Shown here in pieces: positions 25,814-35,433 of a stretch of DNA of 64,000 nucleotides. Source of the stretch: Bacteroidota bacterium (GTDB lineage: Bacteria > Bacteroidota > Bacteroidia > UKL13-3); NCBI GenBank assembly GCA_027487835.1, contig JAIYCU010000030.1:53410-117409 (forward strand). Direction: 5' to 3'. The position numbers were made by a program, and so were the translations under genes. The notes beneath the pieces were generated by a model, which saw only the letters and a list, made by a program, of their open reading frames with translations, was not told the DNA's origin and did not search any database. The stretch's first letter is position 1, and each line of letters opens with the position of its first letter.

Positions 25814-27166
25814 TTATTTTCTCCAAATCCCTTTGGCCTTGCCTTTAAGTATTAGATAGCTTTGATAGGGCCCTAAAATTGAGCCAATTAGTAGGGTTAT
25901 TATTCCAGAAAGAAAGATATGATTGTAATTTAAACCAAACCAATAATTTAGGCCAAGCAACAGGGGCAACATCAACAATACAATAATCAAGGAACTCAAC
26001 AATTGGATGCGCAGATACCCTATTCCATTCAGGAAAAAAGAGAAGATATTACCCCAGGCACATAAGGCAGTAAATGCTGCGCCAAGCGCAAAAGACAGCA
26101 TACTTGGTATGGCAGTTTGCATATTTTTCCCTAACCAAAGTTTAAAGATATCCTCGGAGAAGTAAACCATTATGGCTAAAAAAGCCACATAGAGTAACCA
26201 AAGACGCATTAGATTTTTAATTACTTTCTTAATCCAACCCACATCATTTTTAATCCAGGCATCTGTAAAACCCGCCCAAAATGGCGTTAAAATAATTGAA
26301 AAGCCCATTAAAGGAATGGCATAATACTTATTAATTAAACCAAATTCTGCTGCAGCTTCTAAGCCATAAATGGAACCTGCCAAAAAGCCTCCAATTGTAA
26401 ATAAAAACATAGCAGTAATTTGGATAATAAAAAACTGCATTCCTTTTTGCAGTAAAACCGACACCAACTTAAATTTAATTTCTGCGATGGCAGGCCTTAC
26501 ACTTTTGAGAGATAATGCAAACACAGGTAAAGATGAGAATAGGTAAACCAATACAGGAATAAGAGAAAGCAAAGCCACCATTTTCTCAAAACTAAGATTT
26601 GGGTCAATACTAAACCAAACAGACACAAAAAAAGTGACCAAAATTTGTAGCATCTCTATAAAACTGCTTAAGGCAACTTTATGAGCAGCAATTAGGGCGG
26701 TGTTTAAAACAGAAACAACCAATTTTAAGCAAAAGAAAAAGGTAACCCACCATAAAGCTTTTTGTGCTGCACTGGCTTCATTTGCCAAAATAGATAACAC
26801 ACTTGACCAATCTATCCAGGGACTTAGTAAAGAAAAAATTAAAAATATAGCAATGGCAAACAGTGCTAAAATTGCGTAAATGGTACTAAGATACGACTTA
26901 GCCTCGGGGTAATTTTCGGAAGCCAAGGCTGCCGTAAATTTATTCCTAAAGCCATTAGACAAACCAAAATCCAAGGTATAAAAAGAGTTGGCAAAAGACG
27001 AAATAGCAAGCCAAAGTCCATAATTTCGAAGGCCGAAAGCTTGCATTAAATAAGGAACAGTGGCCATTCCTAAAAAGGCAGTAAAGAATTTAAATAGCAG
27101 AGAAAAGGAAATATTTTTGAATATTCCAAGCGAACGCTGAGATATAAATTCGAATGATTTTCCCAA
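25814..27166 (-). CDS. Polysaccharide repeat-unit flippase (Wzx, MOP superfamily)
   Basis: A 450-residue inner-membrane protein with about 12-14 hydrophobic helices, the standard size for Wzx. The N-terminus 'NISFSLLFKFFTAFLGM' followed by 'VPYLMQAFGLRNYGLWLAISSF' is the polysaccharide-biosynthesis-protein (PF01943-type) signature, with the 'GLxxYGLW' turn at about residues 46-53. It should flip undecaprenyl-linked repeat units to the periplasmic face for the Wzy-like polymerase. It lies 2 bases after the chain-length-regulator gene and 32 bases before the aminotransferase gene. Confidence 0.87.
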   Translation of the reverse strand: MGKSFEFISQRSLGIFKNISFSLLFKFFTAFLGMATVPYLMQAFGLRNYGLWLAISSFANSFYTLDFGLSNGFRNKFTAALASENYPEAKSYLSTIYAILALFAIAIFLIFSLLSPWIDWSSVLSILANEASAAQKALWWVTFFFCLKLVVSVLNTALIAAHKVALSSFIEMLQILVTFFVSVWFSIDPNLSFEKMVALLSLIPVLVYLFSSLPVFALSLKSVRPAIAEIKFKLVSVLLQKGMQFFIIQITAMFLFTIGGFLAGSIYGLEAAAEFGLINKYYAIPLMGFSIILTPFWAGFTDAWIKNDVGWIKKVIKNLMRLWLLYVAFLAIMVYFSEDIFKLWLGKNMQTAIPSMLSFALGAAFTALCAWGNIFSFFLNGIGYLRIQLLSSLIIVLLMLPLLLGLNYWFGLNYNHIFLSGIITLLIGSILGPYQSYLILKGKAKGIWRK

Positions 27167-27168
27167 GC

Positions 27169-28242
27169 CTAAGAAGGAATTAAACTACTGATGCGTTTAA
27201 AATTTATTAGGATAAAAATGGCTACCAATAATCCAAACCCAAAAAACAAAAAAGCTGTAAAACCAAGGAAACCCCAAACGATCGCTGTTCTATCTTTCTT
27301 TTCTAGGGGCAAATAAGGTTGCTCTATCACCTGAATGCCAGGTTTACTTTGGTCTAAATTGAACTTGGCTATTTCTTTATTCTTAACGATTTCGGCATAT
27401 AAAATATTTAACAATTCTACCTCTTTACGTGCTCTTAGTTCGCCTATCCTACCCTGATTTTTAAATACATTAAATGCGGCATCTGCAGCAATAGCAGTTT
27501 CATTTTCTTTATCTTTTAACAAGGACTTTATAGAATCAGCCTTGCTAGAAATGAGGGTGTAATTATCTTCAAGTGATTTAGTAACTGCATCAACATAAAA
27601 AGATTCAGTTGCCTTAAAAATAGCCTCTAAAAAAGCCTTACTTAATTGTTCATTTCTGCATTCAAAATCAATTAATAAGATCCCACTCGTTTGGTTACTC
27701 ACAAATGCATTTCCTTTTTTCTTTAATGCATCAAAATGAAATCGGTTAGATTTTAGTAGAAAATCATAAATAGTAGAAATGGCATAATGCTCTTGAAAAC
27801 TACATGTTTCAATATTTTTGGCTAAGAACCCTTGAAAACCTTGCATGGTTGTATCTACAGCCCAAGCCTCATTAATTTTAAATACCTTGGCTATTTCATC
27901 TCCAATTTTAGAGGTGCCATTTTGGTAAGGCAATAACAAAGCTTCACCTATGATTTTTCTTGAACCTAATAGATATAGTATTCTATCTTCATTAAGGGTT
28001 GGACTGCCCATACCAATGCCCAATTGACCTGCCAATGAAGCCAAACCTCCAGCTGCGCCTGATTTAGACTCATTGAGCATAAAACTTAAACTAGCTTTAT
28101 AATAGGGCTTATACCTTGCCCCATAAATTGCACCGAGTACCAAACCTACCAATGCAATTAAAAGTATAACCCTAAATTTATGGCGCACATACAACCATAA
28201 ATCGGCAAAAAACTGTTTGATATTTGCTGTATTAAATTCCAT
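27169..28242 (-). CDS. Wzz-type chain-length determinant / polysaccharide co-polymerase
   Basis: A 357-residue membrane protein with two transmembrane helices, one near residues 22-45 ('VILLIALVGLVLGAIYGAR') and one near 325-348 ('AIVWGFLGFTAFLFFGFGLLVAIFI'), enclosing a long, partly coiled-coil periplasmic region. This is the Wzz topology; the Pro-rich 'QPYLPLEKKDR' just before TM2 matches the family. There is no C-terminal tyrosine-kinase domain, so it resembles Wzz or the membrane half of Wzc. It lies 8 bases downstream of the export-protein gene, as expected for partners that control length and pass the polymer to the outer-membrane channel. Confidence 0.83.
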   Translation of the reverse strand: MEFNTANIKQFFADLWLYVRHKFRVILLIALVGLVLGAIYGARYKPYYKASLSFMLNESKSGAAGGLASLAGQLGIGMGSPTLNEDRILYLLGSRKIIGEALLLPYQNGTSKIGDEIAKVFKINEAWAVDTTMQGFQGFLAKNIETCSFQEHYAISTIYDFLLKSNRFHFDALKKKGNAFVSNQTSGILLIDFECRNEQLSKAFLEAIFKATESFYVDAVTKSLEDNYTLISSKADSIKSLLKDKENETAIAADAAFNVFKNQGRIGELRARKEVELLNILYAEIVKNKEIAKFNLDQSKPGIQVIEQPYLPLEKKDRTAIVWGFLGFTAFLFFGFGLLVAIFILINFKRISSLIPS

Positions 28243-28250
28243 TCCCTTGC

Positions 28251-30734
28251 TTATCTAATAATAGTTGAAATAAGCACAAGCATGCTTGTTAAACTTGTGG
28301 TGATGGTTACAATTTCTAGCGGACTCAAAGACTTTTTGTCTTCTTTTGGTGGTATCACTAATTCAGAGCCCGGCAAAACTTTAGGATATATCTTTATCCC
28401 AAAGAAACTTTTTGTATCTTTTGCTGTACCGTTTGGATAAACAATATAGGCTCGTCTTTTAAGTGCCTTTGAAGAAAAACCGCCTGCATTGGATACATAA
28501 GAGCTAAAACCTTTGTTTGGAGCAAAACTTATGCGAACGGGATAAAGCACCTCGCCTGTAATAAAGACAGTTTGGTTAACAGATGGGATTTCTAAGATAT
28601 CATTTGCGCTTAACACCACATCTTCTTTTGAGCCTGGCTTTTTCATAATTTTGGAAAGGTTAATACCCACTACATCAGTGGTTTTTTCCATTTCTTCCGC
28701 AATCAACTTAGCTGCCTTAACAGTGTCTTTGGTGAGTCTTTTTAAGGCCAAAAGTTTATTTTCTTTCACAATAATGTCTTGGTAATTATTAGATCTTTTT
28801 CTAATTAAAATGGCACCCCCTGCGTAACCCAATGCTGTGATTCCTCCTGCTCTTTGAATGAGATCAGAAACCCGATCATCGGACCTTAATATGGCATAAG
28901 AACCAGGAAACATTACTTCTCCTCTTATTTGTACTTGCTTTTGGGCCAAGTAGCCAGGTTTTGGAAAAATGGTAATTGCATCATAAGGCTTCAAAAAATA
29001 ATTCTCTCCCGATTTTTCCTTTAGGTTTTTTTCAATACTAATTTTAATTACGTTCGATAAAATAGCGTCTTTGTCTGCACGATTAGCATCTTCTACCCTT
29101 TGGGCAATTTGAATATTTTCTGTCGTAGCAGATTCTAACAAACCACCTGCTAAAATTATTACATCCTCCACCCGCATATTATGTGCATATGGATAAGTAC
29201 CTGGGTACTTAACATCACCAGAAATGGTTATGGTTTGGGGTTCCTTCATTTCAAAGTTGGAGGCAATGGTAATTTTATCCTCTCGTTTTAGGGTCATATC
29301 TATAGTACCTTCCAACACTTTGGCAACATCTATGGCACTAACTTCCTGAGAATTATCTGCTCTTCTGCGCAAAATGGTTGCCCTTGAAAGAAAAGCTTCT
29401 TCCCTAACACCTCCTGCACTTTTAATAAGTTGACTCAGCGTAGCATTGTCATCTATACTAAAAAAGCCTGGCCTAAAAACAGCACCCTCTATTTCTACCC
29501 TATTCTCGTATCTGCTTAAAATGGTATCTACAAAAATTACATCTCCATTATTTAAAGTAAAAGTTGGGAATTGCTTTTTTTCAACTTCCGCAACACGTTG
29601 CTGAAACCCAGTATTTCTTATTAATTTAACCCGTTCCGTATAAGCTTTTGGGGCAAACCCACCACAATAATTCAATAAACTAGCTAAATTATCCTTTGCT
29701 AATACTTCATAAAATCCATCCCGTTTCACAAAACCTTTTAGTTCAACTCTTGCCTCATAAGCATCTACTTTAATTACGTCCATGTCTTTTAAGGGCAGGT
29801 TGCCTTTGCTGCTTCCATTCATTAAAAAATCATAGATGTCAATATTGGCAATGACCTTGTTTCCTCTTATCAATTTTATTTTTCTAAATGAGCCATTTGA
29901 ATTTGGCCCACCTGAGGCATATAAAGCGTTAAAAACAGTCGAAACAGAAGGCAAAGTATAAGTTCCAGGTGCATTTACTTCCCCTAAAATTATAACTTTA
30001 ATGCTACGAATACTTCCTAAACTAATAGCTACACTGGTTTTACCTGTACCAATATTGGGGTATAGAGAAATTAACTTGGCACTAATTTTTTGTTGGGCCT
30101 GCTCTAGGGTCAAACCGGCCACAAATACAGGCCCGAGGTTAGGAATTCTAACATTTCCCTCTGAACTTATTTTCAACTTATAACTTTGCTCTGAGTAGCC
30201 AAAAATATCAATTATCAGCTCATCCTCAGGTCCAACTTGGTAATTTAAAGGCGCTGCCATTTTTAAGTTAGGTTCAAAACTTAACTTGGGATTATTAAAC
30301 AATTCATTGCCAAAAATCTTTGGTTTAAGTAATGAAAAAACATCCGTTGCTTTGATTTCTGTTTTAGGACCTAATTTAGTTTTTGATTCAAAGTCATTCT
30401 CCTCATTTTCTTTCGTTTCGTCTACACCTTTACTCTCAAGCTTTTGCAAACGAAGTTTAAGTTTTTCAATCTCTGTAGAAGGCAAGTCACGCTTCGTGAG
30501 TTCCTTATCCAAATCAGCGAGCGAATATCCATCTGAAAGGTATTTCACTTTAAATTGCGCAATTTGCTCATCAGAAAGCTCTTCAACTTTTAAAGTGGAA
30601 AGGGATTGGGTTTTGGGCAAATTTCCTTGCGCAGAGAGAGTTGACCCCATAAACAACATTAAAACAGATAAAATACCTATTAAGGCAAAATGGCTCGACA
30701 GCTTAATTTTTGTAAGATTTTTCAATACTTTCAT
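28251..30734 (-). CDS. Polysaccharide export outer-membrane protein with six SLBB domains (Wza-like)
   Basis: An 827-residue export protein, far longer than E. coli Wza (about 380). I start it at the ATG at 30734, where a normal signal peptide begins (MKVLKNLTKIK to STLSAQG); the longer frame to 30812 puts unrelated residues before it. A Glu/Lys-rich region (about 50-130) precedes the Poly_export domain ('YQVGPEDELIIDIFGY', about 172-187). Six SLBB repeats follow, each recognisable by a 'xVxGxVxxPGxY' core: ILGEVNAPGTY, LKGFVKRDGFY, IEGAVFRPGFF, ISGDVKYPGTY, IRGEVMFPGSY, ITGEVLYPVRI. The end has one hydrophobic helix ('PLEIVTITTSLTSMLVLIS'). There is no lipobox Cys, unlike Wza. It is the first gene of the polysaccharide operon, opposite the TonB receptor gene. 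Confidence 0.88.
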   Translation of the reverse strand: MKVLKNLTKIKLSSHFALIGILSVLMLFMGSTLSAQGNLPKTQSLSTLKVEELSDEQIAQFKVKYLSDGYSLADLDKELTKRDLPSTEIEKLKLRLQKLESKGVDETKENEENDFESKTKLGPKTEIKATDVFSLLKPKIFGNELFNNPKLSFEPNLKMAAPLNYQVGPEDELIIDIFGYSEQSYKLKISSEGNVRIPNLGPVFVAGLTLEQAQQKISAKLISLYPNIGTGKTSVAISLGSIRSIKVIILGEVNAPGTYTLPSVSTVFNALYASGGPNSNGSFRKIKLIRGNKVIANIDIYDFLMNGSSKGNLPLKDMDVIKVDAYEARVELKGFVKRDGFYEVLAKDNLASLLNYCGGFAPKAYTERVKLIRNTGFQQRVAEVEKKQFPTFTLNNGDVIFVDTILSRYENRVEIEGAVFRPGFFSIDDNATLSQLIKSAGGVREEAFLSRATILRRRADNSQEVSAIDVAKVLEGTIDMTLKREDKITIASNFEMKEPQTITISGDVKYPGTYPYAHNMRVEDVIILAGGLLESATTENIQIAQRVEDANRADKDAILSNVIKISIEKNLKEKSGENYFLKPYDAITIFPKPGYLAQKQVQIRGEVMFPGSYAILRSDDRVSDLIQRAGGITALGYAGGAILIRKRSNNYQDIIVKENKLLALKRLTKDTVKAAKLIAEEMEKTTDVVGINLSKIMKKPGSKEDVVLSANDILEIPSVNQTVFITGEVLYPVRISFAPNKGFSSYVSNAGGFSSKALKRRAYIVYPNGTAKDTKSFFGIKIYPKVLPGSELVIPPKEDKKSLSPLEIVTITTSLTSMLVLISTIIR

Positions 30735-30882
30735 CAATATTGAGTTAAGGGCTTTAGTGCGCAAAATAAGAATTCTAGCCCTAATTTTAATAAGATATAA
30801 ATGTAGCTGCAACTTTTCTAAGAATTTTCCTTACTTACTTTATATTCGTGCCGCTTCAATTTAAGCTTTTTAGTTTTTTAAG

Positions 30883-33165
30883 ATGTTCAAAAAATTTACG
30901 ATTGTTTTTTCTTTATTGCTAGCCTGCAATTGGGTAATGGCACAAACTGGGGAAGTACGTGGCTTTGTTTACGACAAAGAAACGGGAGAACCGATGATTT
31001 ACACAAATGTTGTAATTAGAGAGCTTAAAACCGGCAGAAGCACAGATTTAAATGGTTTTTATACTTTGTCAAGGTTAAAACCAAGCACCTATACACTTCT
31101 TTGTTGGAGTTTAGGCTATGATACCGCTTTTGCCAAGGTTACTGTTAAAGAAGGTAGCATTATCACCCAGAACCTTTATCTAAAGTCGAGAAGAACGGAG
31201 TTGGATGTAGTGGAAATTAAGGCCGACAAGCAGAAAGCAAAAGAAAATGTTACCATTTCTTCTAATACCATTACCCAAAAAGAATTAAAACAATTACCCA
31301 CGTTTGGAGGAGAACCAGATTTAGTGCAATACTTGCAAGTGTTGCCAGGGGTTAATTTTAGTGGCGACCAGGGCGGTCAGCTTTACGTGCGTGGCGGCCC
31401 ACCCGTTATGAATAAGGTTATGATTGATGGAATGATAATTTATAATCCTTTCCATAGCATCGGACTTTTCTCTGTTTTTGATGCAGATATCATTAGAAAT
31501 GCCGAGGTGAGCTCTGGAGGTTTTAATGCTCAATATGGTGGAAGAATTAGCGGAATCATTGATGTGAGCACAAGGGAAGGAAATAAAAAGCATTTCTCAG
31601 GAAAAATTGCTGCCAACCCTATGACAGGTAAAATTTTATTAGAAGGGCCTATCAATGGTTTGCTAGAAGATGGTGGTTCAAGTTCATCTTATGTGCTTTC
31701 TTATAAATCTTCTTTGCTAGGTTCAAGCAGTAAAACTATTTACAGCTATGCAGACCCTGAAAATGGATTACCCTATGGCTTTAATGACTTGTATGGAAAA
31801 TATTCGAGCATTTCTAATAATGGAAGTAAAGTTAATTTATTTGGTTTTAGATTTTCTGACAATGCTGATTTTACCAATAACAAATACAATTGGCTTTCTG
31901 CAGGCGGGGGCGGTAATCTTCTAATTATTCCAGATGGCTCTAATACATTAATTAACGCAAACTTGGGTTATTCTACTTATGAAATGGGACAAACCACTTC
32001 GGATGGTTTGCCAAGAAGCAGTAGCATTAACAGTTTTAATACAGCTATCAACTTCACAAATTTTATTGGAAAAGATGAAGTAAAGTATGGTTTTGAAGCC
32101 ATTGGTATTTCAACTAAATTTAAATATATAAATGGCGTAGGACGAGAACTAACCCAAGATGATTATTCAACCGAAATTCATGGCTTTGCTAAATACAAAT
32201 GGGTATATAAAAGGTTAATTGTTGAACCAGGCATCAGAACCGTATATTACTCCTCATTAAGTGAGTTTAGTTTTGAACCAAGGATTGGCGCAAAGTATAA
32301 TATTACCCCAAATATCAGGGCAAAATTTGCTGCAGGTGCCTATTCGCAAAACCTTATGGCTGCAGTGAGCGACCAAGATGTGGTTAATTTATTTTATGGA
32401 TTTTTATCGAGCCCAGACCGTGTAAACTCTGATATTCGCAGGCAAACCGCCAATCACTATGTAGGCGGATTTGAATTTGATTTGGGCAAATATATTGAGG
32501 TAAATGTGGAAGGTTTTCTAAAGGACTTTACTCAAATTACCAATATCAACAGAGATAAAATTTATGATGATGATGAGTTTAATTTAGATAAACCTTATTA
32601 CCTCAAAGCAGATGTAATTAAAGAAACTGGCAAGGCTTATGGAGGGGATGCAAGGGTAAAGGGTGAATATAGGAATCATTATTTATGGTTGGTTTATTCT
32701 TTAACCTATGTAACCAGAAATGATGGCAGAAGAGACTATGTGCCACATTTTGATAGAAGACACAACATCAATGTAGTGTATACTTACCAATGGGGCAAAA
32801 AGAAAAGTTGGAACTTAAATACACGTTGGAATTTTGGTTCAGGATTTCCATTTACACAAACGCAGGGTTTCTACGAAAAGCTTAACCTAAATGGTGGTGT
32901 AGGTGCGAATTCCAACAATCAAAATGGGAATTTAGGCATTTACTTCACCGATATAAATACTGGACGATTACCTTATTTCCATCGCTTAGATGCTTCTATT
33001 TCTAAGAAAATTACCCTGAAAAAAGATAGACAAAGCATGACCTTTGTTTTGGCCGCAACCAATATTTACGACCGTGACAATATTTTCTATTTTGACCGAT
33101 TAACCTATAAGAGGATTAATCAGTTACCAATTATGCCAACACTTGGCTTCAACTTCACTTTTTAG
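30883..33165 (+). CDS. TonB-dependent outer-membrane receptor with carboxypeptidase-like regulatory domain
   Basis: A 760-residue outer-membrane receptor. A signal peptide (to about residue 21, VMAQ) leads into a CarboxypepD_reg-like beta-sandwich ('GEVRGFVYDKETGEPMIYTNV', split across residues 23-43). The plug domain follows ('PDLVQYLQVLPGVNF', 'QLYVRGGPPVMNKVMIDGMIIYNPFH', about 146-192), then a 22-strand type barrel ending in aromatic Phe ('LGFNFTF'). It is smaller than SusC proteins and has no SusD gene beside it, so it probably takes up a metal chelate, cofactor or small ligand, or serves in export-related signalling. It is divergent from the polysaccharide export gene with about 150 bases between starts, and ends 1 base from the converging GT39 gene. 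Confidence 0.88.
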   Translation: MFKKFTIVFSLLLACNWVMAQTGEVRGFVYDKETGEPMIYTNVVIRELKTGRSTDLNGFYTLSRLKPSTYTLLCWSLGYDTAFAKVTVKEGSIITQNLYLKSRRTELDVVEIKADKQKAKENVTISSNTITQKELKQLPTFGGEPDLVQYLQVLPGVNFSGDQGGQLYVRGGPPVMNKVMIDGMIIYNPFHSIGLFSVFDADIIRNAEVSSGGFNAQYGGRISGIIDVSTREGNKKHFSGKIAANPMTGKILLEGPINGLLEDGGSSSSYVLSYKSSLLGSSSKTIYSYADPENGLPYGFNDLYGKYSSISNNGSKVNLFGFRFSDNADFTNNKYNWLSAGGGGNLLIIPDGSNTLINANLGYSTYEMGQTTSDGLPRSSSINSFNTAINFTNFIGKDEVKYGFEAIGISTKFKYINGVGRELTQDDYSTEIHGFAKYKWVYKRLIVEPGIRTVYYSSLSEFSFEPRIGAKYNITPNIRAKFAAGAYSQNLMAAVSDQDVVNLFYGFLSSPDRVNSDIRRQTANHYVGGFEFDLGKYIEVNVEGFLKDFTQITNINRDKIYDDDEFNLDKPYYLKADVIKETGKAYGGDARVKGEYRNHYLWLVYSLTYVTRNDGRRDYVPHFDRRHNINVVYTYQWGKKKSWNLNTRWNFGSGFPFTQTQGFYEKLNLNGGVGANSNNQNGNLGIYFTDINTGRLPYFHRLDASISKKITLKKDRQSMTFVLAATNIYDRDNIFYFDRLTYKRINQLPIMPTLGFNFTF

Positions 33166-33166
33166 G

Positions 33167-34792
33167 TTAAGGTTTTGCCGCAGCTCTTTTGAATAAAATA
33201 AATCCACCCTTTCGCTCAACTTCGATAAAATCGGGCGTTATGTGGTCTTTATAGTTATTTAGTTTGGTTACCAAATAGGCATCTTTATCTAAGTTACCAG
33301 ATCGGATAAAGTTATACAAGGTACCTTCTCCTTTAAATGGTTTAACACTACCATAAAAGTATTGGGCATAACTCTTAAAGCCAGCCGTTTCAACATAGGC
33401 GTCTTGCTCACTAATATTGATATACCATTCTATCGCAGGACCTTGGCTATATTGTTCTATCTTAGGCGCTACAGATTTGAGTAAGGCAGGTATAAATAAG
33501 GAAACAGCCACCAACAAGTACAACATTGGTTTGGCAATATGTTGCCGTCTGAGTTGTAGGGTTACAAATATTAATAGGCCCAAAAATAGTGCGCCAAATA
33601 TCCATTCCCAGCCGCCCCAAACATTACCAATTGATAAAGAGGCTATAGCAAAATCATCCTTAATATAAGGAACAGCTAAAGGTTTCCAATATTCTGTGAG
33701 AGGCAAAACGATAAAAATTATTGCTACCATTGCCCCAATGATGGTTAGCAAAGCAATCTGCCAGCGGTAAAATTTACTTTTTGCCGACTCCCACTTGTTC
33801 AATTGCCAAGCCGCTAAAAAGGTAAGAGGCAAATAACAAAGGGAGCTATAATGAACAATCTTAGTTTCTACAATGCTAAAGAGAATTAAAACTACCCAGA
33901 ACAATAACTTCATCATTCCAACAAATGGGCTCTCCTCTTGCTTTTTGCTATAACCCAACATAGGTAAAGCCATTATAGAAGCTGGAAAACAGCCCAATAA
34001 CAAAACCAATGGATGATACCAAAATGGTTGTCCATGTCCTGCCACGGGATTAAGAAATAAATCAGCTTGGTAAGCTAAAAAGGCTAATAAAAAATCAGGG
34101 CCATGCTCTATGGTTTCTACGCCAAACCATATCGCACTCACCATAAATGTAACAAGTGCTGTCGCCAAAATATGAAGCCAATTAAAAAACACCTTAAACC
34201 TTTGTAAAGCCCAATAAGACAAAAAGCATAAGCTTACAACAATGATGGCCACCGGACCTTTGGTAATGGTGGCTAATCCCATAAAAACACCTAAAAAGAT
34301 AGCGTGTTTTAGATGTTTGTGCAGCACATAATAAAAGAGTTGGACCACCGCCAAGAAAATAAACAAATTGTACAATGGATCTATGATGCCCGATTTAAAA
34401 TATAAATGTGGCGTAAATGACCCTGAAGTAAACAAAACCCAAAGCCAAGCAACTTCTCTATTAAATAGTTTTGAACCTAAATTAAAAATCACCAACAAGG
34501 TTATTATGCCTACCAAGGCATTGGGAAGTCTAGCTGCAAATTCATTTACCCCAAAAAGCTTCATAGAAAATGCTTGAAGCCAAAAAAACAAGGGTGGTTT
34601 TTCAGTAAAAGGCTCAAAATTTATTTGTACCTGTTGAAAATTTCCGCTAACCAACATTTCTCTGGCCGACTCTGCAAAATTGATTTCATCCCAATCAAAT
34701 AAATGTACAGCCCCTAAAAAGGGTAAAAACAAAATGGCACCCCAAAGGGCAACTATAAAGTTATCTGGGAGAGGAAATTTTTTTGGAATCAT
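33167..34792 (-). CDS. GT39-family membrane glycosyltransferase (ArnT/PMT-like)
   Basis: A 541-residue multi-pass membrane glycosyltransferase. The ATG at 34790-34792 overlaps the TGA stop of the PAP2 gene (ATGA), which decides the start; the longer frame to 34963 merely runs back through that gene. The first periplasmic loop carries the catalytic 'DWDEINFAESAREML' (about residues 32-46), where the Asp-Glu pair matches the DE motif of ArnT and protein mannosyltransferases. 'FTEKPPLFFWLQAF' (about 62-75) is the second family signature. About 11-12 hydrophobic helices precede a soluble C-terminal part. It would move a sugar from undecaprenyl phosphate to lipid A, a glycan or a protein at the periplasmic face. 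Confidence 0.87.
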   Translation of the reverse strand: MIPKKFPLPDNFIVALWGAILFLPFLGAVHLFDWDEINFAESAREMLVSGNFQQVQINFEPFTEKPPLFFWLQAFSMKLFGVNEFAARLPNALVGIITLLVIFNLGSKLFNREVAWLWVLFTSGSFTPHLYFKSGIIDPLYNLFIFLAVVQLFYYVLHKHLKHAIFLGVFMGLATITKGPVAIIVVSLCFLSYWALQRFKVFFNWLHILATALVTFMVSAIWFGVETIEHGPDFLLAFLAYQADLFLNPVAGHGQPFWYHPLVLLLGCFPASIMALPMLGYSKKQEESPFVGMMKLLFWVVLILFSIVETKIVHYSSLCYLPLTFLAAWQLNKWESAKSKFYRWQIALLTIIGAMVAIIFIVLPLTEYWKPLAVPYIKDDFAIASLSIGNVWGGWEWIFGALFLGLLIFVTLQLRRQHIAKPMLYLLVAVSLFIPALLKSVAPKIEQYSQGPAIEWYINISEQDAYVETAGFKSYAQYFYGSVKPFKGEGTLYNFIRSGNLDKDAYLVTKLNNYKDHITPDFIEVERKGGFILFKRAAAKP

Positions 34793-35427
34793 TTTTTTAA
34801 CTTTAGGTTCAACAAAAAATCTAGTCGCGATTGCTTGTATAAATGAAAATAAATTAGGTAAGAAATACTCGTTCCTATAACTGCACCTGCCATGGTATCT
34901 ATTAAAAAATGCTGCAATAAATAAATCCTTGTAAAGGCCACTGTTAGTGCTATAAAAAACCACATAACCTTTTCACGCCCAGCAGTAGCAAAAAAAGACA
35001 ACATGGCAAAAATAGCAAAAGCAGTAGTGCTGTGGCCAGATGGAAATGAGTTATTATAAACATGCTCTGCTCCTGGTGGCAGATAATAAACAGCATTTGC
35101 CATGCGCTCCAAGTGCCATAAGGGTCTATGTAAATCATAAAAAACCAGGTGCTTTAAGGCTTGGGTCAAACCAGAACTTAAAGCATAGCCAAGCAATACT
35201 AATAAACCCTTTGGAAAACTAGCATACATTAAATATAAAGACAATAAGACGGCAAAAACACCATCGCCTAGATGAGTTGTAAAATAGGCCAAATAATCTA
35301 ACAGCCTCAGATGAAACTGGTTTAAGCTCAAAGAAATTTCAAGTTGGGCTTGCCAGAATGAAAGCACAGAAGCCGCTAATAAAGCGGCTCCTGTTAATAA
35401 AATAAAAATCTCTTTTTCTAACTTCAT
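34789..35427 (-). CDS. PAP2-family membrane phosphatase
   Basis: A 212-residue membrane phosphatase with about six hydrophobic segments. Motif 1 is K-x8-RP ('KHLVFYDLHRP', about residues 90-100), a longer spacing than the textbook K-x6-RP. Motif 2 is 'PSGHSTTAFA' (about 128-137) and motif 3 is 'TRIYLLQHFLIDTMAG' (R-x5-H-x3-D, about 163-178), so all catalytic residues are present. Such enzymes dephosphorylate undecaprenyl pyrophosphate, phosphatidylglycerol phosphate or lipid A. The direct translational coupling to a GT39 enzyme, which uses undecaprenyl-phosphate sugars, suggests lipid-carrier recycling or lipid A dephosphorylation followed by glycosylation. Confidence 0.87.
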   Translation of the reverse strand: MKLEKEIFILLTGAALLAASVLSFWQAQLEISLSLNQFHLRLLDYLAYFTTHLGDGVFAVLLSLYLMYASFPKGLLVLLGYALSSGLTQALKHLVFYDLHRPLWHLERMANAVYYLPPGAEHVYNNSFPSGHSTTAFAIFAMLSFFATAGREKVMWFFIALTVAFTRIYLLQHFLIDTMAGAVIGTSISYLIYFHLYKQSRLDFLLNLKLKK

Positions 35428-35433
35428 AGCAAG

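Noticed and set aside
15308..30734. Recent mobile-element insertion of the polysaccharide locus
   Set aside because: I saw no transposase, integrase, tRNA boundary or flanking direct repeats; base use looks like the rest of the window.
30286..30864. A 192-residue plus-strand frame opposite the export-protein gene
   Set aside because: Ser/Phe-rich translation of the antisense strand of a clear SLBB protein gene; no recognisable domain.
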